DNA of 37,037 nt from contig ONCF01000017.1 of the NCBI GenBank assembly GCA_900316275.1, forward strand, positions 1 through 37,037. The letters run 5' to 3'. Below, piece after piece: positions 23,738-33,073 of this stretch. The notes under the pieces were generated by a model that saw only the letters and a program-made list of their open reading frames with translations, did no database searches and had not been told where the DNA came from. Every line of letters begins with the position of its first letter. Position 1 is the stretch's first letter. The position numbers were made by a program, and so were the translations under genes. The stretch is from an uncultured Veillonellaceae bacterium (GTDB taxonomy: Bacteria; Bacillota; Negativicutes; Selenomonadales; Selenomonadaceae).

Positions 23738-26700
23738 ATGAAAAAACGCACGTTGGCCTATGGTCTCGGGGGTATCTGCGCCGTTTTGCTGCTCGTGGCA
23801 GCGGGCGTGTGGTACTATGTCCAAAGCCAGGCCGATGTGCTGCTCGCGCAGGTCGCGGCAACGGCCGAGACCAAAGCCTCGGACACGCTCGGCGTGCCCG
23901 TGAAGATTGGCGATATCGAGGTCAAATCCCTACGCCAAATCGAATTGCATAATGTAGCCCTGTATGACAAGCAGGCGGAGTGCATCGCCCGCGCCGAGAC
24001 GGCGCAGGTGAGTTTCCGCCTGCTTTCTGTCTTTGACGCACAGGCGCTCCTGCAGCAGCCAGCCGACGCGGTCAAGGAAATTAACCTGACAGGCGTACAG
24101 GCGACGCTCCGCCAGCGTGACGACGGCAGCTGGAATGTCGCTGATATCACGAGCGAAAGCTCGGGCTCGACGACGTTTCACGCGCTTGTCACTATTGCGG
24201 ATAGTGAACTGACGCTCGTACGGCCCGATATGACGGCCACGCTCACGGACGTGCAGGGCACGGTGGACTTTGCGGACTATCCGGTGCTGCAGGCGGAGGT
24301 CACGGCGCGCAGCCACGGAGCACCCGTCACAGTGCAGGGCAATATCAGTAAAGACAAGCAGATTGTCAACGTCACGGCACAGGATGTGGACCTCGCCGAC
24401 TATCTGGAGTTTATCCCGGCGGACACACTGCCCGCGGGCCTGACCATCAACGGCGGCCGCATTACGCAGGTGCAGGTCGCCGTGCTGAACCGGCAGGGCG
24501 CGCCGCTCTCGCTCACGGGCACGGCAGAGTTTACGGACGGCAGCCTCGTCGTGCGTGAGACGCCGGTCGAGCAGCTGGCGGGGCACGCGCAGTTCACGCA
24601 GCGCGGCGCACTCGTGCAGGCGACGGCAGAGGCAGCGGGACAGGCCGTGCAGGCGCACGGCGCCGTGCGTTGGGATACGGGCACGCCCTATCTCGATATC
24701 TACGCACAGTCCGCGGCGTTTGACCCCGGTCAGGTGCTCAGAAATCTCCCCTATAGCGGTGCGGCAGCTTTTGATTTGCATGTGACGGGATTGACGAGCA
24801 ATCCGGCCGTCGAGGGCACCGTGCAGGTGCCGGCAGGTGAGTGCTACGGCGTACCGTTTACAGACGCCAGCGCGCAGCTGCGCTTCCGCGATCGGCGCGT
24901 CTATGTGCAGGATGTGCACGCCAGTATTTGGGGCGGGCAGGTCACGGGCGAGGCCGAGGTGGCCCCGCAGGACCTCAGCTATACGGGGCATGTGCAGATC
25001 ACCGGCGTCGACGTGGCGCAGGCGGGCGCGCTCGTGCCCGCACTCGCGGCGCAGGGCGTGACGGGCCAGGCTACGGCCGACCTCGGCTTTAACGGCATGG
25101 GGACGGACATGGACACCATGCAGGCCTACGGCAGTGTGCGTCTGCGTGACGGCAGCGTGCGCGGCGTGACGCTCGAGGATGTGGCGGGCTCGTTCCACGT
25201 GCAAGGGCAGGATATCACCATCGACTACCTCTCGGCGAATCTGCCGCAGCGCAGCAGCCTGGGTGTCGAGGGCACGATCCGTGGCGGTCAGGCTCTCGAT
25301 CTCGCTTTCTACGGGGGGCATCTCGACCTCGCGCTCGCACAGCAGCTCGTGCCCGAGGCGGACCTCACGGGTACGGGTGACCTCGAGGGTACGGTGCAGG
25401 GGCCACTCGCGAATCCGCAGGTGGAGCTGAAGTTCTCCGCCATGCGCGGCACATTCTTTAAGCAGCCGTTTGATACGCTGAAAATCCGCGCAGGCGGCAG
25501 CCTCGACGGCGTGCACGTCGACGACTTCCTGCTGGAGAAAGACGGCCAGCAGACGTGGTTCGTACAGGGCACGGTCGGTTTCACGGGCGAGCGCAAGGTC
25601 GATCTGCGCATCGATACCAAGGGCGCGCGCATGGAGGATGTCGTGGCGCTCGTGGCTCCGGACCAGCCGCTCACCGGTAATGTCGATAACGTCATCCAGC
25701 TCAAGGGTACGCTGGACAACCCGCAGGGCGTCGGCTACATTCATTTCTATCGCGGCAGCTACAGTGGTGTGCTGCTCTCGGGCATGGACGGCGACTATTT
25801 CCTCAACGACGGCGTGCTGCGCCTGCAGGATTTCCATCTGTTCAGTCCCATGGTCGATGCCGTGCTCAACGGCACTATCGACAGCGCGCGGCGGCTCGAT
25901 ATGGTTATCAAGGCCGCTGACCTCGATATGGCGCGTTTCCAGGTGAAGCTGCCGTATGCGGTCAGCGGGCACGGCACGTTCGATGGCCAGATAAAAGGCA
26001 CGCTCGCCGCACCGGAATTCCACGGCGTGCTCGATGCCCCCAGCGTCGTGCTCAACGGCCAGACGGTGGAACAGGTGCACGGCTTCGTAAACTACAAAAA
26101 CGACCAGATTTCCGTGGAGCGTTTCGGCTTCGTGCAGAATGCGGGTACCTATGATATGGAGCTTGGCTACAATCGCGTGACGCAGGCACTCAAAGGCAGC
26201 ATTGTCGTGCAGGATGCGGATGTGAATGCCATCGCGGCTATCCTGAACTACCGCAACGACAAACTGCAGGGCCGTCTGACCTGCGCGGCCGATATCGGTG
26301 GCACGCTCGCGAACCCGTTGGCCACGGTACATGGCGAACTCGCACAGGGCACGGTCGCGGGGCACGATGTGCACGGTGTGGCACTTGACGCGCATCTGCT
26401 CGACCAGATTATCTACATCGATAAACTGCAGGGGCAGCAGGGCACGGACGGTCAGTTCAGCCTGCAGGGCTCGGCGGCACTCGACGGGCCACTGGCGGGC
26501 ACACTCTCGGCACAGAACATTGAGCTCGGTATCTTTACGGGGCTCGCGGATATGCCGCTGGCGACGGTGGGCACGGCGGATGTCGAGGCGGCTATCGGTG
26601 GCTACACGCATAATCCGACGGTCGACGCGACGCTGCGTGCACGCGACGGCGGTATCAAAGGCAGCACATTTGACACGCTGAACAGCGTCGTGCATCTCAA

Positions 26701-28102
26701 AAACGGCCAGATTGATATCGACTCGCTGAACGTGCAGAAAATGGTAGGCCAACAGACCTACCAGCTCAGTGCCGAGGGCGTCGTGCCGCTGAATGCGCTG
26801 CGGGCGACGCAGGACCAGGACGCGGTGAACGACATTGAGCAGATGCAGCTGCAGGTGTCGCTCGACCATGCGGACCTCTCGCTGCTGCCGGTGCTGTCCT
26901 CACAGGTGGAGTGGGCCGTCGGCGCGACGCAGGGCGGCCTCACGCTCACGGGTACGGCGGCGAATCCGCGCCTCCAGGGCGCACTCGTCATCCCCGATGG
27001 CGGCATCAAGCTCAAGGCGCTGGAGAAACCTTTGACCAACGTGCATGTGCAGGCAGATTTTAATGGTCACACCATGACATTGAAAGATATTTCTGCTAAA
27101 ATGGGCGACGGTACCTTGAAGGGAAACGGTCACGCGACACTCGCGGGTCTGGCGCTGCATGACTACGCGCTCGACGTGCAGGCGGATAAAATGGATGTCC
27201 AGAGCGACTTTTTCCGCGGGCCCATCACGGGCGAACTGCACGTGAGTGAGGGTGAGCTCTTCAATTTCAAACTGCCCAAATTATCCGGGCGGCTGGATTT
27301 CGCGGACTGTCAGGTCTCGGTGCCGACCATCCCCGATACGAGTGGCGAACTGCCGGATATCCTGCTCGATATGCAGGTCAACGTAGGGAACAAGGTGCAT
27401 TTCTACAGTGCCTATCTCTACGACATGTTCCTCACGGGACAGGTCCACTTCGGCGGTACGACGCGGCATCCGCGTACGTCGGGTTCGCTCGCGGTCAAGC
27501 GCGGCGGCTCGGTGAACTACCTCAAGACGGTGTTCAAGATTGACGAAGGTGCGGCCTATTTCAATCAGGTCGACTCCTTCCTGCCGAGCATCACGTTCCA
27601 CGCGATGACGAAACTCACGCAGGCGAAAGTCTACCTCGCACTTGACGGGCCGCTCGATGCCATGAACATCACGTTGACGGCGAGTCCGGAGATGAGCCAG
27701 ACGGAGATTATCCAGTTGCTCACGCTGCGCAACGCCTACAAGGCGGGCAAGCAAATCGATGCGGGCGACTTGCTGAACGTGGGCCTGCAGATGAGCTTTC
27801 TCTCCGAGGTGGAGGACGTCATGCGCAAAATGCTCTGGCTGGACGACTTCACGCTCTCGCGCGGCAGTGGCTCGGCGCTCGACCAGCATGACCGCGAGAG
27901 CAAAAATGACAACGAGGATGTCTACAATGTGGAAATGGGCAAGTACATCAGCGACAAGCTCATGCTGAAGTATACGCAGGGCATCGGTGATAATGTACAC
28001 CGTTATGGTCTGCAATACGATATGAACGACCGCTACAGCTTTACGCTGGAAAATGAAGACAACGCGACGATTGTCGGCGCGCAGGTACAGGTGAAATTCT
28101 AG
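23738..28102 (+). CDS. tamB: TamB/YtfN-type AsmA-like lipid-bridge protein
   Basis: A 1454-aa protein with an N-terminal inner-membrane anchor (about 8-27), a very long repetitive beta-rich body and a C-terminal TamB (DUF490) domain that ends NDRYSFTLENEDNATIVGAQ then VQVKF. TamB-type proteins form hydrophobic grooves across the periplasm and move phospholipids to the outer membrane; TamB of proteobacteria also works with TamA, an Omp85 protein. No tamA is seen, but bamA lies 1.6 kb downstream and could be the Omp85 partner. The ATG has GGGGATG-type purines upstream. It is somewhat longer than E. coli TamB (1259 aa). It lies 60 bases after tolC and 36 before the sigma gene. Confidence 0.93.
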   Translation: MKKRTLAYGLGGICAVLLLVAAGVWYYVQSQADVLLAQVAATAETKASDTLGVPVKIGDIEVKSLRQIELHNVALYDKQAECIARAETAQVSFRLLSVFDAQALLQQPADAVKEINLTGVQATLRQRDDGSWNVADITSESSGSTTFHALVTIADSELTLVRPDMTATLTDVQGTVDFADYPVLQAEVTARSHGAPVTVQGNISKDKQIVNVTAQDVDLADYLEFIPADTLPAGLTINGGRITQVQVAVLNRQGAPLSLTGTAEFTDGSLVVRETPVEQLAGHAQFTQRGALVQATAEAAGQAVQAHGAVRWDTGTPYLDIYAQSAAFDPGQVLRNLPYSGAAAFDLHVTGLTSNPAVEGTVQVPAGECYGVPFTDASAQLRFRDRRVYVQDVHASIWGGQVTGEAEVAPQDLSYTGHVQITGVDVAQAGALVPALAAQGVTGQATADLGFNGMGTDMDTMQAYGSVRLRDGSVRGVTLEDVAGSFHVQGQDITIDYLSANLPQRSSLGVEGTIRGGQALDLAFYGGHLDLALAQQLVPEADLTGTGDLEGTVQGPLANPQVELKFSAMRGTFFKQPFDTLKIRAGGSLDGVHVDDFLLEKDGQQTWFVQGTVGFTGERKVDLRIDTKGARMEDVVALVAPDQPLTGNVDNVIQLKGTLDNPQGVGYIHFYRGSYSGVLLSGMDGDYFLNDGVLRLQDFHLFSPMVDAVLNGTIDSARRLDMVIKAADLDMARFQVKLPYAVSGHGTFDGQIKGTLAAPEFHGVLDAPSVVLNGQTVEQVHGFVNYKNDQISVERFGFVQNAGTYDMELGYNRVTQALKGSIVVQDADVNAIAAILNYRNDKLQGRLTCAADIGGTLANPLATVHGELAQGTVAGHDVHGVALDAHLLDQIIYIDKLQGQQGTDGQFSLQGSAALDGPLAGTLSAQNIELGIFTGLADMPLATVGTADVEAAIGGYTHNPTVDATLRARDGGIKGSTFDTLNSVVHLKNGQIDIDSLNVQKMVGQQTYQLSAEGVVPLNALRATQDQDAVNDIEQMQLQVSLDHADLSLLPVLSSQVEWAVGATQGGLTLTGTAANPRLQGALVIPDGGIKLKALEKPLTNVHVQADFNGHTMTLKDISAKMGDGTLKGNGHATLAGLALHDYALDVQADKMDVQSDFFRGPITGELHVSEGELFNFKLPKLSGRLDFADCQVSVPTIPDTSGELPDILLDMQVNVGNKVHFYSAYLYDMFLTGQVHFGGTTRHPRTSGSLAVKRGGSVNYLKTVFKIDEGAAYFNQVDSFLPSITFHAMTKLTQAKVYLALDGPLDAMNITLTASPEMSQTEIIQLLTLRNAYKAGKQIDAGDLLNVGLQMSFLSEVEDVMRKMLWLDDFTLSRGSGSALDQHDRESKNDNEDVYNVEMGKYISDKLMLKYTQGIGDNVHRYGLQYDMNDRYSFTLENEDNATIVGAQVQVKF

Positions 28103-28138
28103 TTTTGTTTAGTCAGGTAAAAGAGAGGAGGTGCAGCG

Positions 28139-28783
28139 ATGCGTTTTGAACAGTACGTGGCCGAATTGCGCCAGGTCGAACTGTTGGCGCCCGAGGAGGA
28201 GCAGCAGCTTTGGCGGGCCTGCAAGGAGCAGGGCGACCAGGCGGCGCGGCGGCGGCTCATCGAGTCGTATCAGCCGCTCGTGTTCAAGCAGGCGCTGCCC
28301 TTCCGTCAGTATCAGGGGATTATGGACATTGTGCAGGAGGGCACCATCGGGCTCATCGAGGCCGTGGAACGCTATGACCACACGCGCGGTGTGGCGTTCA
28401 GCCTGTTCGCCGTGCACCGCATCCGCGGGCGCATGCTCGATTTCCTGCGGCGCGAGGGTGCGGTGGATTTGCCCTGCCTGGAGGCCGCAGCGGGCTACGG
28501 TGACGAAGAGGGGCTGCCACTCAAGGAGCAGCTGCCGGACACGGCGGCCTCCGTGGCCGAGCAGGCAGAGACGCACGAGCTCGTGCGGCGCATCCGGCAG
28601 TCACTGGAACGCCTGCCCGTCAAGGAAAAGGCCGTGCTCGAGGGCATGTATCTGCGCAGTGAGGAGGCGGGCACGGTAGCCGAGGCACTGCAGGTGACCC
28701 CCTCGCATATCTACCGCCTGCAGAAAACGGGTATCCGCCGCGTGCGGGGTATGCTCGCGAAATTTATGCATTACTGGGAGTAA
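28139..28783 (+). CDS. Sigma-70 family alternative sigma factor
   Basis: A 214-aa sigma factor. Region 2 (about 38-105) includes DIVQEGTIGLIEAVERYD (63-80) for core binding and the FSLFAVHRIRGRMLDFLRR recognition helix. A short linker replaces most of region 3. Region 4 (about 145-207) has LERLPVKEKAVLEGMYL and a helix-turn-helix AEALQVTPSHIYRLQKTGIRRVR. The layout is like SigB/SigF/FliA-type group 3 or sporulation-type factors, not ECF. The ATG has AGGAGGTG. It is the last gene of the mla-tolC-tamB run, so it may control envelope genes; the target promoters are unknown. Confidence 0.88.
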   Translation: MRFEQYVAELRQVELLAPEEEQQLWRACKEQGDQAARRRLIESYQPLVFKQALPFRQYQGIMDIVQEGTIGLIEAVERYDHTRGVAFSLFAVHRIRGRMLDFLRREGAVDLPCLEAAAGYGDEEGLPLKEQLPDTAASVAEQAETHELVRRIRQSLERLPVKEKAVLEGMYLRSEEAGTVAEALQVTPSHIYRLQKTGIRRVRGMLAKFMHYWE

Positions 28784-28862
28784 GCCGCTGTCTCTTTGGC
28801 GGTGGTCCTACTCACATTTGTAAAATAGCGCTTTCACCAGCAAACAAGCCAAACAGACCATC

Positions 28863-28916
28863 AAAAGCCAGCCAGTTGGCGTTAAAACGCCTTAATCGCG
28901 GCTGACGCTTTTTTTT
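28863..28916 (+). terminator. Terminator of the mla-tolC-tamB-sigma run
   Basis: AAGCCAGCC pairs with GGCTGACGCTT (two-base bulge) around an inner hairpin GGCGTT-AA-AACGCC, followed by eight T. It closes the operon 80 bases after the sigma gene. Confidence 0.7.
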
Positions 28917-28985
28917 GCCCAGTGCTAAACCTCCAGCCTACGGCGAATATAGCAATATAAACGCAACCAGAGGGAGGTGAGCAGC

Positions 28986-29576
28986 ATGAGCAGGCGGCAT
29001 AAATCGCAGGAGCATATCCGCGCTGCGCGGGACTGGCTGGGCGAGGCCGAGCATTCGCTGGCGCGCGAGGATGACATCCAGGGCGATTTGAAAGTTATGC
29101 TCGCGAAGGCGGAACTGGCGCAGGTACAGGACAGTCCGCGCACGTCGCGGCTGCGGCGTTGGGGCAAATGGCTGCTGCCGCCCGTGACGGCGGTGCTGCT
29201 CGTCACCGCCGCCTTCGCGGGTTGGCAATATTATACGTCCGTGCCCGCTGCCCCGGCTGAGCCGACGGTCATCACCGTGCAGGCGGATAACGCGGCGGAT
29301 AAGACGCAGGAGGCGTCAGCAGATGCGCCCGTGACGGTGACCCCGCCACCAGGCACGCTGCCGGCAGCTACGGCACAGGCTGAGGCGGAGGTTGTCACTC
29401 CCGCGCCTGCACTGGAGCCGCCGCCAGCACCAGTGCTCACGCCCGCACCGGCCATAGTCGAGACACAGGAGTCGGCCGTGGCACCACAAACGGCGGCCGG
29501 GGAGCCGCCCACCGCCCCCGATGCGCGCAAGCAGCGGCTCATGCAGGCGGCGGGACAGGTACTCAAAGCGCCTTGA
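28986..29576 (+). CDS. Uncharacterised single-pass protein with Pro/Ala-rich periplasmic arm
   Basis: A 196-aa protein. Residues 1-58 are a charged helical cytoplasmic part (SRRHKSQEHIRAARDWLGEA). A basic RLRRWGKW precedes a membrane helix (about 62-78). The remaining 115 residues are Pro/Ala/Val/Glu-rich and ends LMQAAGQVLKAP. Basic residues before the helix put the N-terminus in the cytoplasm. The layout resembles anti-sigma factors, and the neighbour upstream is a sigma gene, but a terminator separates them and no anti-sigma domain is recognised. The ATG at 28986 has GGGAGG 8 bases upstream; a GTG at 28977 falls inside that site. Function unknown. Confidence 0.7.
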   Translation: MSRRHKSQEHIRAARDWLGEAEHSLAREDDIQGDLKVMLAKAELAQVQDSPRTSRLRRWGKWLLPPVTAVLLVTAAFAGWQYYTSVPAAPAEPTVITVQADNAADKTQEASADAPVTVTPPPGTLPAATAQAEAEVVTPAPALEPPPAPVLTPAPAIVETQESAVAPQTAAGEPPTAPDARKQRLMQAAGQVLKAP

Positions 29577-29602
29577 GGCAATGGGTAATAAATTCGCGGT
29601 CA

Positions 29603-29633
29603 GTACTTGCAATAAAGTACAATACCTTATAAT
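29603..29633 (+). promoter_or_regulatory. Promoter of bamA with inverted repeat
   Basis: TTGCAA (29607-29612) and a perfect TATAAT (29628-29633), with a short 15-bp spacer. GTACTT (29603-29608) and AAGTAC (29615-29620) form a perfect inverted repeat over the -35. Confidence 0.45.
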
Positions 29634-29724
29634 ATATACTAAGACTGTTTGAACATTTGCGCGAAGCAGCTGCGCCAGAGGGCACAACGCTTTGCTATGG
29701 CAACATATTAGGAGGTTTCTATCC

Positions 29725-31770
29725 TTGAGTAACAAAGAGTACAAGCAATTGGCCTATGCGGTAGCACTGGCCGTCAGCGTGGTCACGCTCCCCCAGACGG
29801 GCTACGCGGAGGAGCAGGCGGCTGCGGCCCAGACGGTGGATAGTCAGGCCACGGCCACAGCGACGGCACAGAATGCGGCCGTAACGGAGCAGGCCGCTGC
29901 GCCAGCGGCACCGACGGCGACAGCTACGCAGGCCGCTGCAACGGGGCAGGCAGCCCAGGCCACGGCAGCAGGTGAGCAGCCGGCCGCCAAGGACGACAAG
30001 CAGGGCACGGCTCAGGATGCGCGCACGCAGGCCTGGGTCAAGGCCCGCCCCGCCGAGGATGTCATCACGCAGGCCATGAAGCAGTACGAGGGCCAGACCA
30101 TCGTCGACACGACGTTCGACGGCACGACGGAGCTCACGCAGCAGGCCGTGAAGTCAGCCATCACGATGCACACGGGCGACATGTTCACGACGGGCGGTCT
30201 CGCCAAGGACCGTGAGGCCATTTTTGCCACGGGCTATTTCTACGACCTTTATCCGACGGTGGAAAAGGTGCCCGAGGGCATTGTGCTCACGTACCATATG
30301 CTCGAAAACCCGGTGCTCAAGAGCGTGAAGATTACGGGCAACACGGTAGAGAAGACCGTGGACCTCGAAAAATTACTCACGGTTAAAACGGGCGAAATTC
30401 TCAACAGCCGTACGCTGCACGAGAATGTGCAGGCCATCCAGGGCCAGTACCGCAAGGACGGCTATATCCTTGCGAAGATTACGGATCTGAATATTTCCCC
30501 GGACGGCGACCTCGTGATTAAAATCAACGAGGGCACGCTCGAGGGCTTCAAGGTCAAGGGCAACACGAAGACGAAGGACTACGTCATCCTGCGCGAAATG
30601 CGCCAGAAGGTCGGCGAGCCGTTCAACTCGACGAAGGCCCGCCGCAGCATGCAGCGCGTGTATAACCTCGGCTTCTTCGAGGATGTCAATATCAAGATGA
30701 ATCCGGGCGTGAACCCGAATGCCGTCGTCATGGAAATCGACGTCAAGGAGAAACGCACGGGCTCGTTCGGCATCGGCGCCGGTTACTCCAGCGAGGATGG
30801 CGTCGTCGGCATGCTGAGTGTTTCGGATACGAACTTCCGCGGCACGGGCGATGCGGTGAGCATCAGCTATGAGGTCAGCGGCGATGACTCCGATGCGCAC
30901 GGCTACACGTTCTCCTGGCGCCACCCCTATATCGATGCGAAAGAAACCGTAGGCACGTTGAAGGTCTATAACCGTACCTACGAGTACAGCGATTACTATG
31001 AGAACGGTGACCTAAAAGAGGAGTTTATGCGTAAATACTCCGGCGGTGAGGTTACGTTTGGCCGTCCCGTCAGCGAGTATTCTACGAACTACGTCACCTT
31101 GCGCAATCGTAAAGATGAATATGATAATTTCGATCCTAGTGATGAAAGTACAACATTTTATGAAGATGTTGATGCCAATGGTAATTATATGGGGCGCAGT
31201 GGCCCAACCTATGCACAGTGGCGTAAGGATAACTTCGGTCTCACGCGCAGCGTGATTCTCGAGCATGTGACTGATAACCGCGATAATGTCTACAATCCGA
31301 CGACGGGCGGCCGCGTGAGCCTCTCGGGTGAGTTTGCCGGCCTCGGCGGTGACTTCAGCTATCAGAAATTCGATATCGAGGATCAGCGTTACTTCAAGGT
31401 CGGCCATGCACAGGTCATCGCAACGCGTGGCCAGTTGGGTGGCGTTCATGGTAATATTTCAGAATACAGCCAGTTCCGCATCGGTGGTCAGAACAGCCTG
31501 CGCGGCTACCGCGACGAGCAGTTCCGTGGCACGCGCATGTTCCTCGCTACGGTCGAGTACCGTTTCCCGATTGTCTCGAAGGTGCAGGGTGCCATCTTTA
31601 CGGATTGGGGCAGTGCGTGGTCGGATGATTATCAGCCGAGCATGGATGAAATCCACGGCAGCATTGGTATCGGCCTCTCACTGAATACGCCGGTCGGTCC
31701 GTTGCGCCTCGATTATGGTCGTGGTGACCAGGGCGGACGTGTCCACTTCACGGTGGGCGGCAGCTTCTAA
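29725..31770 (+). CDS. bamA: Outer-membrane protein assembly factor BamA (Omp85)
   Basis: A 681-aa Omp85 protein that inserts beta-barrel proteins into the outer membrane. Signal peptide 1-28. An Ala/Thr/Gln-rich linker (29-100) precedes POTRA domains (about 115-385; for example VLKSVKITGNTVEK and GFKVKGNTKTKDYVILREM), three by eye rather than the five of E. coli. The 16-strand barrel follows, with the conserved RGYR at 593-596 (the VRGF/Y loop motif) and a C-terminal FTVGGSF ending in Phe. TTG at 29725 has AGGAGG nine bases upstream; the longer ORF start is in the leader. It opens the bamA-ompH-lpxD run. Confidence 0.95.
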   Translation: MSNKEYKQLAYAVALAVSVVTLPQTGYAEEQAAAAQTVDSQATATATAQNAAVTEQAAAPAAPTATATQAAATGQAAQATAAGEQPAAKDDKQGTAQDARTQAWVKARPAEDVITQAMKQYEGQTIVDTTFDGTTELTQQAVKSAITMHTGDMFTTGGLAKDREAIFATGYFYDLYPTVEKVPEGIVLTYHMLENPVLKSVKITGNTVEKTVDLEKLLTVKTGEILNSRTLHENVQAIQGQYRKDGYILAKITDLNISPDGDLVIKINEGTLEGFKVKGNTKTKDYVILREMRQKVGEPFNSTKARRSMQRVYNLGFFEDVNIKMNPGVNPNAVVMEIDVKEKRTGSFGIGAGYSSEDGVVGMLSVSDTNFRGTGDAVSISYEVSGDDSDAHGYTFSWRHPYIDAKETVGTLKVYNRTYEYSDYYENGDLKEEFMRKYSGGEVTFGRPVSEYSTNYVTLRNRKDEYDNFDPSDESTTFYEDVDANGNYMGRSGPTYAQWRKDNFGLTRSVILEHVTDNRDNVYNPTTGGRVSLSGEFAGLGGDFSYQKFDIEDQRYFKVGHAQVIATRGQLGGVHGNISEYSQFRIGGQNSLRGYRDEQFRGTRMFLATVEYRFPIVSKVQGAIFTDWGSAWSDDYQPSMDEIHGSIGIGLSLNTPVGPLRLDYGRGDQGGRVHFTVGGSF

Positions 31771-31772
31771 GC

Positions 31773-33062
31773 ATGTCTGCCCGCAAACGGCGGGCCTGCC
31801 TGATTTTGGCAGCGCTCCTGTTCTTCTGCCTGCCGGCGGCAGCAGGAGCTGCGGCTCGCCTTTCGTCGGTCACGAGCACGGTAACGGGTGAACAGCTGCC
31901 ACCGCTCGTGCAGCAGCGCATGCAGGAGAGCGTGCGCGTCATCAGCGAGCAGGTGCTGCTCGGTCATCCCGTGCAGGCAGCCTACCCACAGGAGGCGGCG
32001 CTCATCCGCGAGGTCTTTGACAAGGTGCTCGTGGGCTATACAGTGCAGCAGGTCGCGGTCCAGGCGACGGACGCGGGCGAGGCCAGCGTGCAGGTCACGC
32101 TGCTGCCCTGGTCGGACGTCATCCAGTCCGTGCAGGTCGTGACGCAGGTCGAGGGCATGCCGCCAGAGGTCGAGCGCCTCGTGCGGCAGGATCTGGCCGC
32201 CGTGGACGCGGTGTTCCGCGAGGCACTGCAGGGCCTGCCCGTGGCGGCGACGGACTGGACGAACGGCATCCTGAAACGGCAGCTCAATGCCTATCTGGCT
32301 GCGCACTTGCCGGAGTTCCGGGCGGACTTCGACCTCGTGCCCCAGGCGGATGGGCAGATGCAGATAGCGCTCACGGTGTTCCCGCGCCTGCCCGTCGTGC
32401 GCACGACGGACCTCTCCATGCGTTCGGACACCATCCCCAACTTCTCCCTGCTCAGCCACCGCGAGCTCATGCAGCAGCAGGCAGATTTACTCGTGGGCGT
32501 ACCAGTAGCTTTTGTGGCGCGGCATCAGGCGGCATTTGAGCAGCTGCTCGCGCAGACACTCGACACGCTGCCCGATGCGCGGCAGCTTCACCTGCAGACG
32601 CAGGTCACGCTCACGCCGGGCGAGCGGCTCTATGTGATGAGCCGCTCGGACACGCGTGCGTTCCGCCTGCGCCTCACGGGCTGGCTCGATATGGGCCGCA
32701 GTGCCAACAGCGACCACGACCTCATGTTCCGTCTGCACGCGGGCAGCATGCTCTCACAGCAGGACGAGCTGCTCGCGCTGCTCGATGTCTACCCGCAGGA
32801 TGTGGACTGGGACTGGCAGCTCGGCTGGCGGCACTGGCTCTCGCATAAAGGTACGGCGGATGTGCGCTACGACATGCGCGGCAAGCGTTTCCTCTTTGCC
32901 GCACGGCAGGAGTTCCTGCCGCGCTGGTGGCTGCGCTATGAGTACCGCTGCCTCACCAGCAGCGGCGAGGCGGCCGTGGGCTATAAGCTGCACGATTTTC
33001 TCAGCCTCGAGTGGCTGCGCGACCGTCACGACAACTGGCTGCGGCTCATCGGCAACTTTTAG
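31773..33062 (+). CDS. Uncharacterised exported beta-rich protein between bamA and ompH
   Basis: A 429-aa protein, start two bases after the bamA stop with no clear SD, so probably translated by coupling. Signal peptide 1-26 (LILAALLFFCLPAAAGA). Residues 30-300 look mixed alpha/beta, with repeated VQVTLLP- and LQTQVTLTP-type strand pairs like POTRA or BON modules. Residues 300-429 alternate as amphipathic strands (FRLRLTGWLDMG, ADVRYDMRGKRFLFAARQEF, WWLRYEYRC) and ends WLRLIGNF, with terminal Phe. That suggests an outer-membrane or BamA-associated protein. I do not recognise a named family. Confidence 0.75.
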   Translation: MSARKRRACLILAALLFFCLPAAAGAAARLSSVTSTVTGEQLPPLVQQRMQESVRVISEQVLLGHPVQAAYPQEAALIREVFDKVLVGYTVQQVAVQATDAGEASVQVTLLPWSDVIQSVQVVTQVEGMPPEVERLVRQDLAAVDAVFREALQGLPVAATDWTNGILKRQLNAYLAAHLPEFRADFDLVPQADGQMQIALTVFPRLPVVRTTDLSMRSDTIPNFSLLSHRELMQQQADLLVGVPVAFVARHQAAFEQLLAQTLDTLPDARQLHLQTQVTLTPGERLYVMSRSDTRAFRLRLTGWLDMGRSANSDHDLMFRLHAGSMLSQQDELLALLDVYPQDVDWDWQLGWRHWLSHKGTADVRYDMRGKRFLFAARQEFLPRWWLRYEYRCLTSSGEAAVGYKLHDFLSLEWLRDRHDNWLRLIGNF

Positions 33063-33073
33063 TCACCCACACG

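Noticed and set aside
23930-26869. A 979-aa minus-strand open frame inside tamB
   Set aside because: Arg/His/Leu-rich antisense shadow of the repetitive tamB coding sequence, with no domain and no start signal.
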